From RGIG8306 sp964426655 (GTDB lineage: Bacteria; Bacillota; Clostridia; Lachnospirales; Lachnospiraceae), in the NCBI GenBank assembly GCA_964426655.1, contig CAYRQT010000001.1:1-64000 (forward strand): a stretch of 64,000 bases of DNA. Reading direction: 5' to 3'. Of the stretch, positions 18,291 through 26,239 are shown in pieces. The position numbers and the translations under genes are program-made. The notes under the pieces were generated by a model. It searched no databases. It had not been told where the DNA came from and saw only the letters and a program-made list of their open reading frames with translations. Position 1 is the stretch's first letter; each line of letters opens with the position of its first letter.

Positions 18291-19229
18291 CTATTTATTC
18301 TGCCCGGCATTTTTCATCATGTTCTGCTGCCAGCGTTCATACAGTTCCTTTGCAGCATTGTAGCCCATCTTTTTCTGCCGGTAATTTACCGCTGCAGATT
18401 CCACAATAATGGCCAGGTTTCTGCCGGGACGGATCGGGATGTTGTGGCAGACGATTTTATTTCCCAGAATCTCTGTGTATTGATCTTCCAGCCCCAGTCG
18501 GTCATACCTTTTCTCTTTATCCCATTCCTCCAGCTTAATGACCATGTCTATAGCCTGGGTGTTTTTGACGCTCTCCACACCGAACAGGGTTTTGACATCA
18601 ATGATCCCGATACCCCTCAACTCAATAAAATGCCGTGTGATGTCCGGTGCCGTTCCCACAAGGGTTTCTTCGCTGACCTTTCGAATTTCCACTACGTCAT
18701 CTGAGACCAGACGATGCCCCCGTTTAATCAGTTCCAGTGCAGCTTCGCTTTTGCCAATGCCGCTCTCTCCCATGATGAGCACCCCCTCACCATATACATC
18801 CACCAGCACGCCATGAATGGAAATAATGGGCGCCATCTCCACCTTCAGCCAGCGAATCAGTTCTGCTGTCAGATCTGTTGTGGACTGTCTGGACACAAAT
18901 AGGGGAATACCAGCCTTTGTGGCTATGTCCACCAGTTCCTGCTCCGGATGAAATTCTCTGCTGAATACAATGCAGGGAACTTTGCTTTCCACAAGTCTTT
19001 TAAATGTACTATAGCGTTCTTCCTCATTTAAGCGTTCCAGAAAGGAGCGCTCCACATTTCCGATGATCTGCACCCGGTCCTTGTCAAAATAATCATAAAA
19101 TCCGGCCAGCTGAAGGGCCGGCCGGTTAATATCCGGATGGACCAATTCAATTTCATCTGTATTGATTTCTTCATTCAGTCCGATGAATTCCATTTTCTGT
19201 TTCAGTTTGGTAATTGTAACACCGCTCAT
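18291..19229 (-). CDS. hprK: HPr kinase/phosphorylase
   Basis: Phosphorylates and dephosphorylates Ser46 of HPr and Crh in response to glycolytic state, controlling catabolite repression. 312 residues from the ATG at 19229 with GGGAGG upstream. Walker A is GESGIGKSE; the family signature LRGIGIIDVKTLFG follows. An upstream in-frame start would fall inside the -10 box and is rejected. The Crh-like substrate is in the same operon. Confidence 0.96.
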   Translation of the reverse strand: MSGVTITKLKQKMEFIGLNEEINTDEIELVHPDINRPALQLAGFYDYFDKDRVQIIGNVERSFLERLNEEERYSTFKRLVESKVPCIVFSREFHPEQELVDIATKAGIPLFVSRQSTTDLTAELIRWLKVEMAPIISIHGVLVDVYGEGVLIMGESGIGKSEAALELIKRGHRLVSDDVVEIRKVSEETLVGTAPDITRHFIELRGIGIIDVKTLFGVESVKNTQAIDMVIKLEEWDKEKRYDRLGLEDQYTEILGNKIVCHNIPIRPGRNLAIIVESAAVNYRQKKMGYNAAKELYERWQQNMMKNAGQNK

Positions 19230-19272
19230 ATGGCCTCCCATTTTTTCCTGGTCAGTTGTTTTTCTTACCCTC

Positions 19273-19301
19273 ATTCTATCGTAGTGCCCTGTAGATGTAA
19301 A
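19273..19301 (-). promoter_or_regulatory. Promoter of the hprK operon
   Basis: Minus strand TTTACA (19301-19296), 17-nt spacer, TAGAAT (19278-19273), about 44 bp before hprK. It gives the hprK-murB-rapZ-whiA-crh run a start independent of uvrC. Confidence 0.7.
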
Positions 19302-19304
19302 GGG

Positions 19305-21131
19305 CTATTTCCGGAAGAAGTTCCACACACTCCTGGCAGCCTTTTCATTCATTCCTTCCACCTGGCCAAGTTCCTCCACAGTGGCCTTCTGCAACTCTTC
19401 CAGGCTGCTGTAAGTGCGCATAAGTGCCATACGTCTTTTCGGGCCGATTCCCGGGATATCTTCCAGTACAGAGTGGGTCTGCTCTCTGCTACGAAGACTT
19501 CTATGGTAGGTAATGGCAAATCGATGGGCCTCATCCTGTATTCTGGTAATCAATCGAAAGGCCTCAGTGCGGGTTGAAATTTCCACCTCTTCGCCTTTGA
19601 AATACAATCCCCTTGTCCGATGTTTATCATCCTTGACCATACCACAGATTGGAATCTGCATCCCCATTTTTTCCAATACCTCTTCAGCAATATGCACCTG
19701 TCCCTTTCCACCGTCCATCATAATCAGATCCGGCAGCCGCACAAATCCTCCATCCTGTGTTTTTGCCCGATTAAATCGGCGGGAAAGCACCTCGGCCAGG
19801 GAAGCATAATCATTAGCCCCTATTACCCATTTGATGCGGAATTTGCGATAATCCGCTTTTTTAGGTCTCCCCTGCTCATACACCACCATAGAGCCTACCG
19901 AAGCGAACCCACTTATATTGCTGATGTCATAGGCCTCCATGCGACTAGGCACCGGGATGTCCAGTAATTCTGCCAGTTCCTGCAGAGCCCCCATGGTCTG
20001 CTGATATTCCTTTCGCAGGCGTGCAGCATCCTGATCCAGCACCATTCTGGCATTTCTGGCCGCCAGTTCCACCAGTTTCTCCTTCTCCCCGATTTTGGGA
20101 GCCCTGATCAACACCTTTCTTCCCTTACGTTCTTCTAGCAATGTTCCCAGAGTTTCCATCTCATCCCAAGTCTGCTGCACCAGAATTTCCCGGGGGATAT
20201 AGGGAGTTCCTGCATAATACTGCTTCACAAATTCTCCCAGCACCTGTGCATCGGAATCGCCTGGGGCAATCTGCAAATGGAAGTGCTCTCTTCCAATCAT
20301 TTTCCCTTCCCGGACAAAAAACACCTGCGCCACCCCCTCTGCTCCTTCTCTGGCCATGGCAATGATATCTCTATCTTCGCCGCTTCCATCTGTCAGCTTC
20401 TGTTTTTTGGAAATCCTCTGCAGACTTTCCAGCAGATCCCGGTATGCAATGGCCTCCTCAAAATCCAGATTTTCCGCAGCCAGATTCATTTTTTCCTGCA
20501 GTTCTCTGCCCAATTCTTCATAGTGTCCATTCAGCACCTGAATCACTCCCTGAATCCGCTCTCCATAAGCCATTGGAGTGACGTAGCCCTGACAGGGAGC
20601 ATCACACTGATGAATATGATAATTCAGGCAGGGGCGTTCTTTTCCTTCATCTCTGGGCAACACCCTGTTGCAGGTACGGATTCTGTAATGCCTGTGTACC
20701 AGTGCCAAAATGTCCTTTACCGCACCCACATCCGGGAAAGGGCCAAAATATCTGGACCTGTCTTTTTTCATCTGCCGGGCTAGCATCACCCTTGGGTAGG
20801 CCTCTTCCAGAGTAACCCGAATATACGGATAGCTCTTGCTGTCCTTAAGCATGGTATTATAGGGGGGCATATTTTCTTTAATCAGATTGCATTCCAGCAC
20901 CAGGGCCTCAGTTTCCGAGTCTGTCATAATGTATTCAAAATAGGCCACCTGGCTGATCATTTTCTCAATTTTAGGAGAGCGGTAATGCCCCTTCTGAAAA
21001 TATTGCCTCACCCTGTTTTTCAGATTTTTGGCCTTGCCCACATAAAGGATTTCCTCTGCTGCCCCATGCATGATATACACGCCTGGCTTATCCGGCAATT
21101 TTTTCAGATCCTCCTGTATACGATCACTCAT
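19305..21131 (-). CDS. uvrC: Excinuclease ABC subunit C
   Basis: Makes the two incisions in nucleotide excision repair. 608 residues: an N-terminal GIY-YIG nuclease domain (PGVYIMHGAAEEILYVGKAKNLKNR), a UVR motif (MNLAAENLDFEEAIAYRDLLESL) near 200-235, the RNase H-like second nuclease domain, and a C-terminal HhH2 pair (LEDIPGIGPKRRMALM). Full length. It lies downstream of ftsH on the same strand after a terminator-like hairpin. Confidence 0.97.
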   Translation of the reverse strand: MSDRIQEDLKKLPDKPGVYIMHGAAEEILYVGKAKNLKNRVRQYFQKGHYRSPKIEKMISQVAYFEYIMTDSETEALVLECNLIKENMPPYNTMLKDSKSYPYIRVTLEEAYPRVMLARQMKKDRSRYFGPFPDVGAVKDILALVHRHYRIRTCNRVLPRDEGKERPCLNYHIHQCDAPCQGYVTPMAYGERIQGVIQVLNGHYEELGRELQEKMNLAAENLDFEEAIAYRDLLESLQRISKKQKLTDGSGEDRDIIAMAREGAEGVAQVFFVREGKMIGREHFHLQIAPGDSDAQVLGEFVKQYYAGTPYIPREILVQQTWDEMETLGTLLEERKGRKVLIRAPKIGEKEKLVELAARNARMVLDQDAARLRKEYQQTMGALQELAELLDIPVPSRMEAYDISNISGFASVGSMVVYEQGRPKKADYRKFRIKWVIGANDYASLAEVLSRRFNRAKTQDGGFVRLPDLIMMDGGKGQVHIAEEVLEKMGMQIPICGMVKDDKHRTRGLYFKGEEVEISTRTEAFRLITRIQDEAHRFAITYHRSLRSREQTHSVLEDIPGIGPKRRMALMRTYSSLEELQKATVEELGQVEGMNEKAARSVWNFFRK

Positions 21132-21160
21132 CGGCTTATCTCTCCTTTTTGGAACATAGG

Positions 21161-21198
21161 AAAAGGAGCTCCCTGCCGGATCCGGCCGGAAACTCCTT
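21161..21198 (-). terminator. Hairpin behind ftsH
   Basis: AAGGAG and CTCCTT outer arms with a GC-rich interior (CCGGCCGG-type) follow the ftsH stop; only a short T-run (TTTTCC) comes after on the minus strand, so termination may be partial, leaving some uvrC read-through. Confidence 0.5.
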
Positions 21199-21214
21199 AC
21201 AATGCCTTTTATTA

Positions 21215-23140
21215 TCAGAGGGCTGAGGGAGCAGCTTCCCCTTCCAAAGCTTTGCCGTTCACCTTCTCCAATATATCCATAAACTCTTTTCCGGTAATGG
21301 TTTCCTTTTCAATCAGATAGGTGGAGATGGTATCCAGCGCCTCACGATTGTCCTGGAGCAGCTTTTTGGCCGCTTCGTAAGCCTCCTTTAACATAGCCAT
21401 TACTTCCTTGTCCACCTGTGCTGCCGTTTCATCGCTGCAGTTGAGTACTCTCTGCCGATTCAGATACTGGCTTTCCACGGTTTCCAGAGCCATCAGGCCA
21501 AATTTATCGGACATTCCGAACATGGTAATCATGGCCCGGGCCATAGATGTGGCCCGTTCAATGTCATTGGAAGCCCCGGTTGTGATGTCGCCAAACACCA
21601 GCTCCTCCGCTGCACGGCCTCCCAGAAGAATGCGCAGCTGCGCCAGCAGTTCCAGCTTGGAATCCAAATACTTTTCTTCCTCAGGCGTCTGCATGGTAAA
21701 GCCCAGCGCTCCCATGGTTCGGGGCACAATGGTGATTTTCTGCACCGGCTCCGTGTGCTTTTGCAAGGCAGTAACAAGGGCATGCCCCACCTCGTGGTAA
21801 GCCACAATGCGCCGTTCTTCCTTGCTGAGAATCCGGTCTTTTTTCTCCTTACCCACCAGCACCACTTCCACGGCCTCCAGCAAATCCTCCTGAGTGACCA
21901 CATGTCTTCTGTGCTTCACGGCATTAATAGCCGCCTCATTGATCATGTTAGCCAGATCTGAGCCCACCGCACCGCTTGTAGCAAGGGCAATGGCATCCAG
22001 ATCCACCGTGTCATCCATATGCACATCTTTGGAATGGACCTTAAGGGTGTTTAGGCGCCCTTTTAAGTCCGGCTTGTCTACAATGATCCGTCTGTCAAAC
22101 CGCCCCGGGCGCAAAAGGGCCTGGTCCAGAATTTCAGGTCGGTTCGTGGCTGCCAGGATGAAAACGCCCTTGGAAGAATCAAACCCATCCATTTCGGCCA
22201 GCAATTGATTTAATGTCTGTTCTCTCTCATCGTTTCCACCGCCATATCGGCTATCCCTGCTTTTCCCAATGGCATCAATTTCGTCAATAAAAATAATGCA
22301 GGGCGCATTGGACTGGGCCTGTTTGAACAGATCCCGGACTCTGGAAGCCCCCACCCCCACAAACATTTCCACAAAATCCGAACCGGAAAGGGAGAAGAAA
22401 GGTACCTTAGCCTCACCGGCCACTGCCCTTGCCAATAATGTTTTTCCTGTTCCGGGTGGCCCCACCAGCAAGGCACCCTTGGGTAGCTTGGCACCAATGG
22501 ATTGATATTTTTGAGGGTTATGAAGAAAATCCACTATTTCTGTCAGGGATTCCTTAGCTTCATCCTGACCTGCCACGTCTTTAAACGTTACACCAGTCTC
22601 CCGCTGGACATACACCTTGGCATTGGATTTTCCAAAGCCCATGGTGCCGCCTCCCATTTTCTTAGACATCATGTAAAAGAACACAAACAACAGCACCAGC
22701 GGCAGCACATAAATCAGCAAAATCTGCAATATGGCACTGGAACCGCTGTCTACCGTACCAGAAATGTCCACGCCTTTATCTTTCAACAGGGACATCAGGT
22801 CATCATCCTGCACCAGGCCTGTGTAATAGGTGATCTTCATCAGTCCTGACGCTTCATCGGTGGGGACAATTACGATGCGGTCATCCTGAAAAACCACTTG
22901 TTCTACTTTTCCCTCGTCCAGCATTTCAAGGAATTGCGAATAGGTAATTTCCCTGTTCGTGGAGCTTTCCACTGCTCTGTTGAGCATAGAAATAAGAAGC
23001 AGCAGCACGGCTGCTGCAATGGCAAACACGATAAAAGGCTGGGGCGTTTTAGGGAATTTATTTCCATTATTGTTGGGATCATTGGGATTTTGCCCATTCT
23101 GATTCCCTCCATTTTGGTTGGGATTGAAAAAGTTTAACAA
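21215..23140 (-). CDS. ftsH: ATP-dependent zinc metalloprotease FtsH
   Basis: Membrane AAA+ protease degrading misfolded and regulatory proteins. 641 residues: an unusual Asn/Gly/Pro-rich cytoplasmic N-terminus (1-33), membrane segments at about 34-53 and 131-151 around the extracytoplasmic domain, Walker A GPPGTGKT, Walker B FIDEIDAIG, the SRH, and the zinc motif HEVGH (the family norm is HEAGH). The start codon appears to be TTG at 23140, 6 nt after GGAGG; no ATG fits. The promoter region contains two overlapping palindromes. Confidence 0.96.
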   Translation of the reverse strand: MLNFFNPNQNGGNQNGQNPNDPNNNGNKFPKTPQPFIVFAIAAAVLLLLISMLNRAVESSTNREITYSQFLEMLDEGKVEQVVFQDDRIVIVPTDEASGLMKITYYTGLVQDDDLMSLLKDKGVDISGTVDSGSSAILQILLIYVLPLVLLFVFFYMMSKKMGGGTMGFGKSNAKVYVQRETGVTFKDVAGQDEAKESLTEIVDFLHNPQKYQSIGAKLPKGALLVGPPGTGKTLLARAVAGEAKVPFFSLSGSDFVEMFVGVGASRVRDLFKQAQSNAPCIIFIDEIDAIGKSRDSRYGGGNDEREQTLNQLLAEMDGFDSSKGVFILAATNRPEILDQALLRPGRFDRRIIVDKPDLKGRLNTLKVHSKDVHMDDTVDLDAIALATSGAVGSDLANMINEAAINAVKHRRHVVTQEDLLEAVEVVLVGKEKKDRILSKEERRIVAYHEVGHALVTALQKHTEPVQKITIVPRTMGALGFTMQTPEEEKYLDSKLELLAQLRILLGGRAAEELVFGDITTGASNDIERATSMARAMITMFGMSDKFGLMALETVESQYLNRQRVLNCSDETAAQVDKEVMAMLKEAYEAAKKLLQDNREALDTISTYLIEKETITGKEFMDILEKVNGKALEGEAAPSAL

Positions 23141-23183
23141 AGCTTTCCTCCAATCTTATTTCACGCTACCCAAAATCTATTTT

Positions 23184-23197
23184 GGGGTATATACCCC
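23184..23197 (-). promoter_or_regulatory. Palindrome over the ftsH transcription start
   Basis: The 14-bp perfect palindrome GGGGTATATACCCC covers the expected start site (about 7 nt after the -10). It shares its GGG with a second perfect inverted repeat at 23169-23186 (arms CCCAAAAT / ATTTTGGG, 2-nt centre). It is neither CIRCE nor a CtsR box. A repressor operator is the simplest reading. Confidence 0.5.
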
Positions 23198-23200
23198 ATC

Positions 23201-23229
23201 ATTATAAATTCTGGTCTCTTATAAAGCAA
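23201..23229 (-). promoter_or_regulatory. Promoter of ftsH
   Basis: Minus strand TTGCTT (23229-23224), 17-nt spacer, TATAAT (23206-23201). The -35 and spacer sit inside an inverted repeat CTGGTCT-N13-AGACCAG (23211-23237), which could be an operator or a weak terminator for the amidase gene. Confidence 0.7.
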
Positions 23230-23271
23230 TAGACCAGATGTGAACTTTCTGTGCAATTGCATTAAAAAAAT

Positions 23272-24699
23272 CTAAAACACGCCCAATGCCAGATATTGTG
23301 CCACATCCGCTTTCAGCTGTGCCCAGGCCGCAGGGTTATTGACATAATATCTGGGACAGATTTTCCCAGTGACATCATGATGCCTGATTACATCCTCGGC
23401 TGTCAGGTTAAATTCATGACACAGCCAGGCTGTCAGACGAACAACAGAAGCATAGGTCACATCGTTGAATTTGCCGGTGGAATCCGGGTGGCATACTTCT
23501 ATGGAAATGGTATCCTTGTTTCTCCAGTTGGTGGCATAGGATTTCTCGTCAAGGGGAATGCACTGTATAATTTCTCCTTCCAGCCCCACCAGAAAATGGC
23601 TGCTCACGCCAAGCGTGCTGCTATTTTTAAAGCTTTCAAAATAATTCCAGTTATTAATGGCCGAAGAACCCGGATTACCGATATAGTGAATGACTATGTT
23701 TTTTACCTTTTCCAGCTTGATGCCCGGTCTGGAATTGGGATTGGGTGTCAGAAGCATCTGCCGAATTGTAGAGGCAAAATTTTCTATGGGAGTAAGGGGC
23801 CCCACTGCTGACTGTATGGAAAGGGGCTGTGTGGGAGCCTCCGTAACAGGCGCCGCTGTGGTTTCCGCCACTGCAGCAGCCTCTGTGACAACGGGTTCTG
23901 CCGTAGTGGGGGCTGCCGTGGTGGGAACGGGAACTGCTTCCACGGAAAAGGTGGCAGAAAAGCCCTGATACTCCACCGTATAGGCATTTTGCCCCTGCAC
24001 CATGGGTGCTTCATATCTGCAGCTCCATCCATCCACCCGTACGGAAGTGCCATCCTCATACACAAGGCTCACCTGAATATAACGATAATCCAGGACATCC
24101 TCCACGTAATAAGACCCTTTGATTCCGTAAACCGCCAGGATGCCCACTGCCTGAACTGCTTCTGTCACATCCGGGGCCGGGGACTCCTCTGCAGTTTCCG
24201 GTTCTGCAGGCAACGTCTCAGACAATGTTTCCTCTGTCATGACATGTTTCGGTTTAGAATCAGTTTCCGGAAAATCTTCGGAGGTGGAATCCTCCACAGC
24301 CGTGCTGTATGTCTTTTCCGTAGTGTTTTCTTCTGATTTCCAAAAGTCAATAGACGTGGACTCCCGAAGGGAATAGAACCTAATGCCCGCCAGGATTTCA
24401 CCGGAAAAGCTGATGGTTTCTGCTGACTGCATGCCTTCGGATATCCCCTCATCAGCTTTGGATATTCCTTCCTGCTGCAACAGTAATTTTACAGGCATGC
24501 GGTAAGCCCCTGTCAGGACCACGCCAGAGAGCAATATCCCTGTACTGCCCCCTGCCAGCAGAAGGCGCCTCCTTCTGCTCCGTTTCTTCCATTGATCTAT
24601 TCCCTCTGCGCAGGCCTCCAGATTTTCACCATCCCCAGGTCTGATATCCCCGAAAAGCCAGTTTCTCCATTTTTTTCCCATGTATTTTTCCCATCCCAT
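23272..24699 (-). CDS. Membrane-anchored N-acetylmuramoyl-L-alanine amidase
   Basis: 475 residues. A cytoplasmic N-terminus (about 1-40) with a basic RRRRL patch leads into one membrane segment (about 45-65), then a long Thr/Glu/Ala-rich extracellular linker, an Ig-like segment (GIKGSYYVEDVLDYRYIQVSLVYEDG region) and a C-terminal amidase_2 domain from about 320. Zinc ligands are visible in IVIHYIG and VIRHHDVTGKICP. It cleaves the MurNAc-L-Ala bond. No good Shine-Dalgarno precedes the ATG at 24699 or the one at 24681, so the exact start is unsure. Confidence 0.9.
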   Translation of the reverse strand: MGWEKYMGKKWRNWLFGDIRPGDGENLEACAEGIDQWKKRSRRRRLLLAGGSTGILLSGVVLTGAYRMPVKLLLQQEGISKADEGISEGMQSAETISFSGEILAGIRFYSLRESTSIDFWKSEENTTEKTYSTAVEDSTSEDFPETDSKPKHVMTEETLSETLPAEPETAEESPAPDVTEAVQAVGILAVYGIKGSYYVEDVLDYRYIQVSLVYEDGTSVRVDGWSCRYEAPMVQGQNAYTVEYQGFSATFSVEAVPVPTTAAPTTAEPVVTEAAAVAETTAAPVTEAPTQPLSIQSAVGPLTPIENFASTIRQMLLTPNPNSRPGIKLEKVKNIVIHYIGNPGSSAINNWNYFESFKNSSTLGVSSHFLVGLEGEIIQCIPLDEKSYATNWRNKDTISIEVCHPDSTGKFNDVTYASVVRLTAWLCHEFNLTAEDVIRHHDVTGKICPRYYVNNPAAWAQLKADVAQYLALGVF

Positions 24700-24733
24700 T
24701 TTCGTGAACTTTATGTCAAATCCCCTGAAACTG

Positions 24734-24760
24734 TTTACTTTTGCCCCACGCTATTATAAA
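24734..24760 (+). promoter_or_regulatory. Possible promoter of the glycosylation operon
   Basis: TTTACT (24734-24739) and TATAAA (24755-24760) lie 30 bp before the GT2 gene, but the spacer is only 15 nt, so this is a tentative call for the 91-bp divergent gap. Confidence 0.4.
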
Positions 24761-24790
24761 ATAGAAACATTGATTTCCCGAGGAGGCTCT

Positions 24791-25741
24791 ATGAAAACCA
24801 TTGATCTCATTGTCCCCTGCTATAACGAAGAAGCCGTTTTGCCGGCTTTTTTCCAGGAGACAAGTCAAGTTGTGTCTACTATTCAAAATTATCGCTTCCA
24901 TTATATACTGATAGATGATGGAAGTAAAGATAAAACACTGGCGGTTATGAAGGATCTGGCTGCCGGGCACGAGGAGATTTCCTACATCAGTTTTTCCCGT
25001 AACTTTGGAAAAGAGGCGGCTATGTATGCTGGCCTGCAAGCTTCATCAGGGGACTATGTTGTTATTATGGATGCCGATCTGCAGCATCCTCCCTCCATGA
25101 TTCCTTCCTTTATTAGGGGCGTGGAGGCTGGACATGATTGTGTGGCAGCCCGCCGGGTAAACAGGCAGGGGGAATCCCCGGTGCGCAGTGCTTTTTCACG
25201 TCTGTTCTATGTGCTAAGCAACCGGATGTCCGACGTGAAAATGGCTTATGGCGCTGTGGATTTTCGTATCATGTCCCGTCCCATGGTAACTGCCATTCTT
25301 CAGCTGGCTGAAGTCCAGCGTTTTTCTAAAGGTATTTTTATGTGGGTAGGCTTTGATACCATGTGGGTCCCCTATGAAAATGTGGAACGCACCATTGGCA
25401 AAACAAAATGGAGTTTTTGGGGGCTTTTCAAGTATGCGCTGGATGGCATCACTGCCTTCTCCATAGCTCCCCTTCGCATGGTTAGCGCACTGGGGTTTTT
25501 TATTTCCCTGTTTGCTTTCTTATACATCACCGTTACTTTGATCAAAACTCTGATTTTTGGCATAGATGTTCCGGGGTACGTTACCACACTGTCGGCAGTA
25601 CTTTTCCTTGGGGGCATTATTGAGTTTTCTATTGGCATACTGGGCGAGTACGTTTCCCGTATTTATCTGGAGGCAAAGAAACGGCCCATCTTTATTATGA
25701 AGGAATCCAATTTGCCTGCATCCGGGAAGGAAAGGAAATAA
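24791..25741 (+). CDS. Polyprenyl-phosphate glycosyltransferase, GT2 (CsbB/GtrB-like)
   Basis: Transfers a sugar from a nucleotide donor to undecaprenyl phosphate on the inner face of the membrane. 316 residues from the ATG after AGGAGG: a GT2 domain with VPCYNEE, DDGSKDKT and the DxD-type MDADLQHPP, then two C-terminal membrane segments (about 232-255 and 268-290). It is followed by a GtrA-like flippase and a YfhO-like GT-C protein, matching the three-component CsbB-GtcA-YfhO glycosylation system of Gram-positives. The sugar is not predictable. Confidence 0.93.
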   Translation: MKTIDLIVPCYNEEAVLPAFFQETSQVVSTIQNYRFHYILIDDGSKDKTLAVMKDLAAGHEEISYISFSRNFGKEAAMYAGLQASSGDYVVIMDADLQHPPSMIPSFIRGVEAGHDCVAARRVNRQGESPVRSAFSRLFYVLSNRMSDVKMAYGAVDFRIMSRPMVTAILQLAEVQRFSKGIFMWVGFDTMWVPYENVERTIGKTKWSFWGLFKYALDGITAFSIAPLRMVSALGFFISLFAFLYITVTLIKTLIFGIDVPGYVTTLSAVLFLGGIIEFSIGILGEYVSRIYLEAKKRPIFIMKESNLPASGKERK

Positions 25742-25744
25742 CTC

Positions 25745-26239
25745 ATGCATCTGTCCAAACTGAGAGCCCTCTGGCACCGCCTGGCTTCCAGGTATATTAA
25801 CCGGGAAACCATTTCCTACCTGATTTTCGGTGTTCTTACCACCATATTAAATTTTCTGATTTACATGTTCTGCCGCAAAATCCTGTACATGGAATCTGTT
25901 GTTTCCAATACGCTGGCCTGGATTCTTGCAGTGCTTTTTGCCTTTGTGGTAAATAAACGCTTTGTTTTTCAAAGCCATGTCAAGTCTCTGCGGGGTGTTT
26001 TACGGGAATGGCACGCTTTTGTGGCCTGCCGTCTTTTGTCCCTGCTTTTTGAGAATGTTTTTATCTGGCTGACCGTTGACCAGCTCCATTGGGGGGATGC
26101 AGTCAGCAAAATTCTAGCTGGCATCGTCGTAGTCATCATGAACTACATTGCCAGCAAATGGTTCATTTTCGCCGGAAAGCAAAAAAAGGCCTCTTCTGAA
26201 GAGGAAGATGGAAAAAGGAGTGAGGGAAGAAATGAGTAA
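25745..26239 (+). CDS. GtrA-family flippase-like protein (GtcA-like)
   Basis: 164 residues with four membrane segments (about 20-40, 45-65, 85-105 and 115-135) and the family opening YLIFGVLTTILNFLIYMF with AFVVNKRFVF and NYIASKWFIF. GtrA/GtcA proteins are thought to flip polyprenyl-phosphate sugars outward. It starts 3 bp after the GT2 stop and its stop overlaps the next start (ATGA). Confidence 0.92.
   Translation: MHLSKLRALWHRLASRYINRETISYLIFGVLTTILNFLIYMFCRKILYMESVVSNTLAWILAVLFAFVVNKRFVFQSHVKSLRGVLREWHAFVACRLLSLLFENVFIWLTVDQLHWGDAVSKILAGIVVVIMNYIASKWFIFAGKQKKASSEEEDGKRSEGRNE

Noticed and set aside
19230..19274. Longer HprK starting at 19274
   Set aside because: That start would lie in the -10 box; the ATG at 19229 has GGGAGG.
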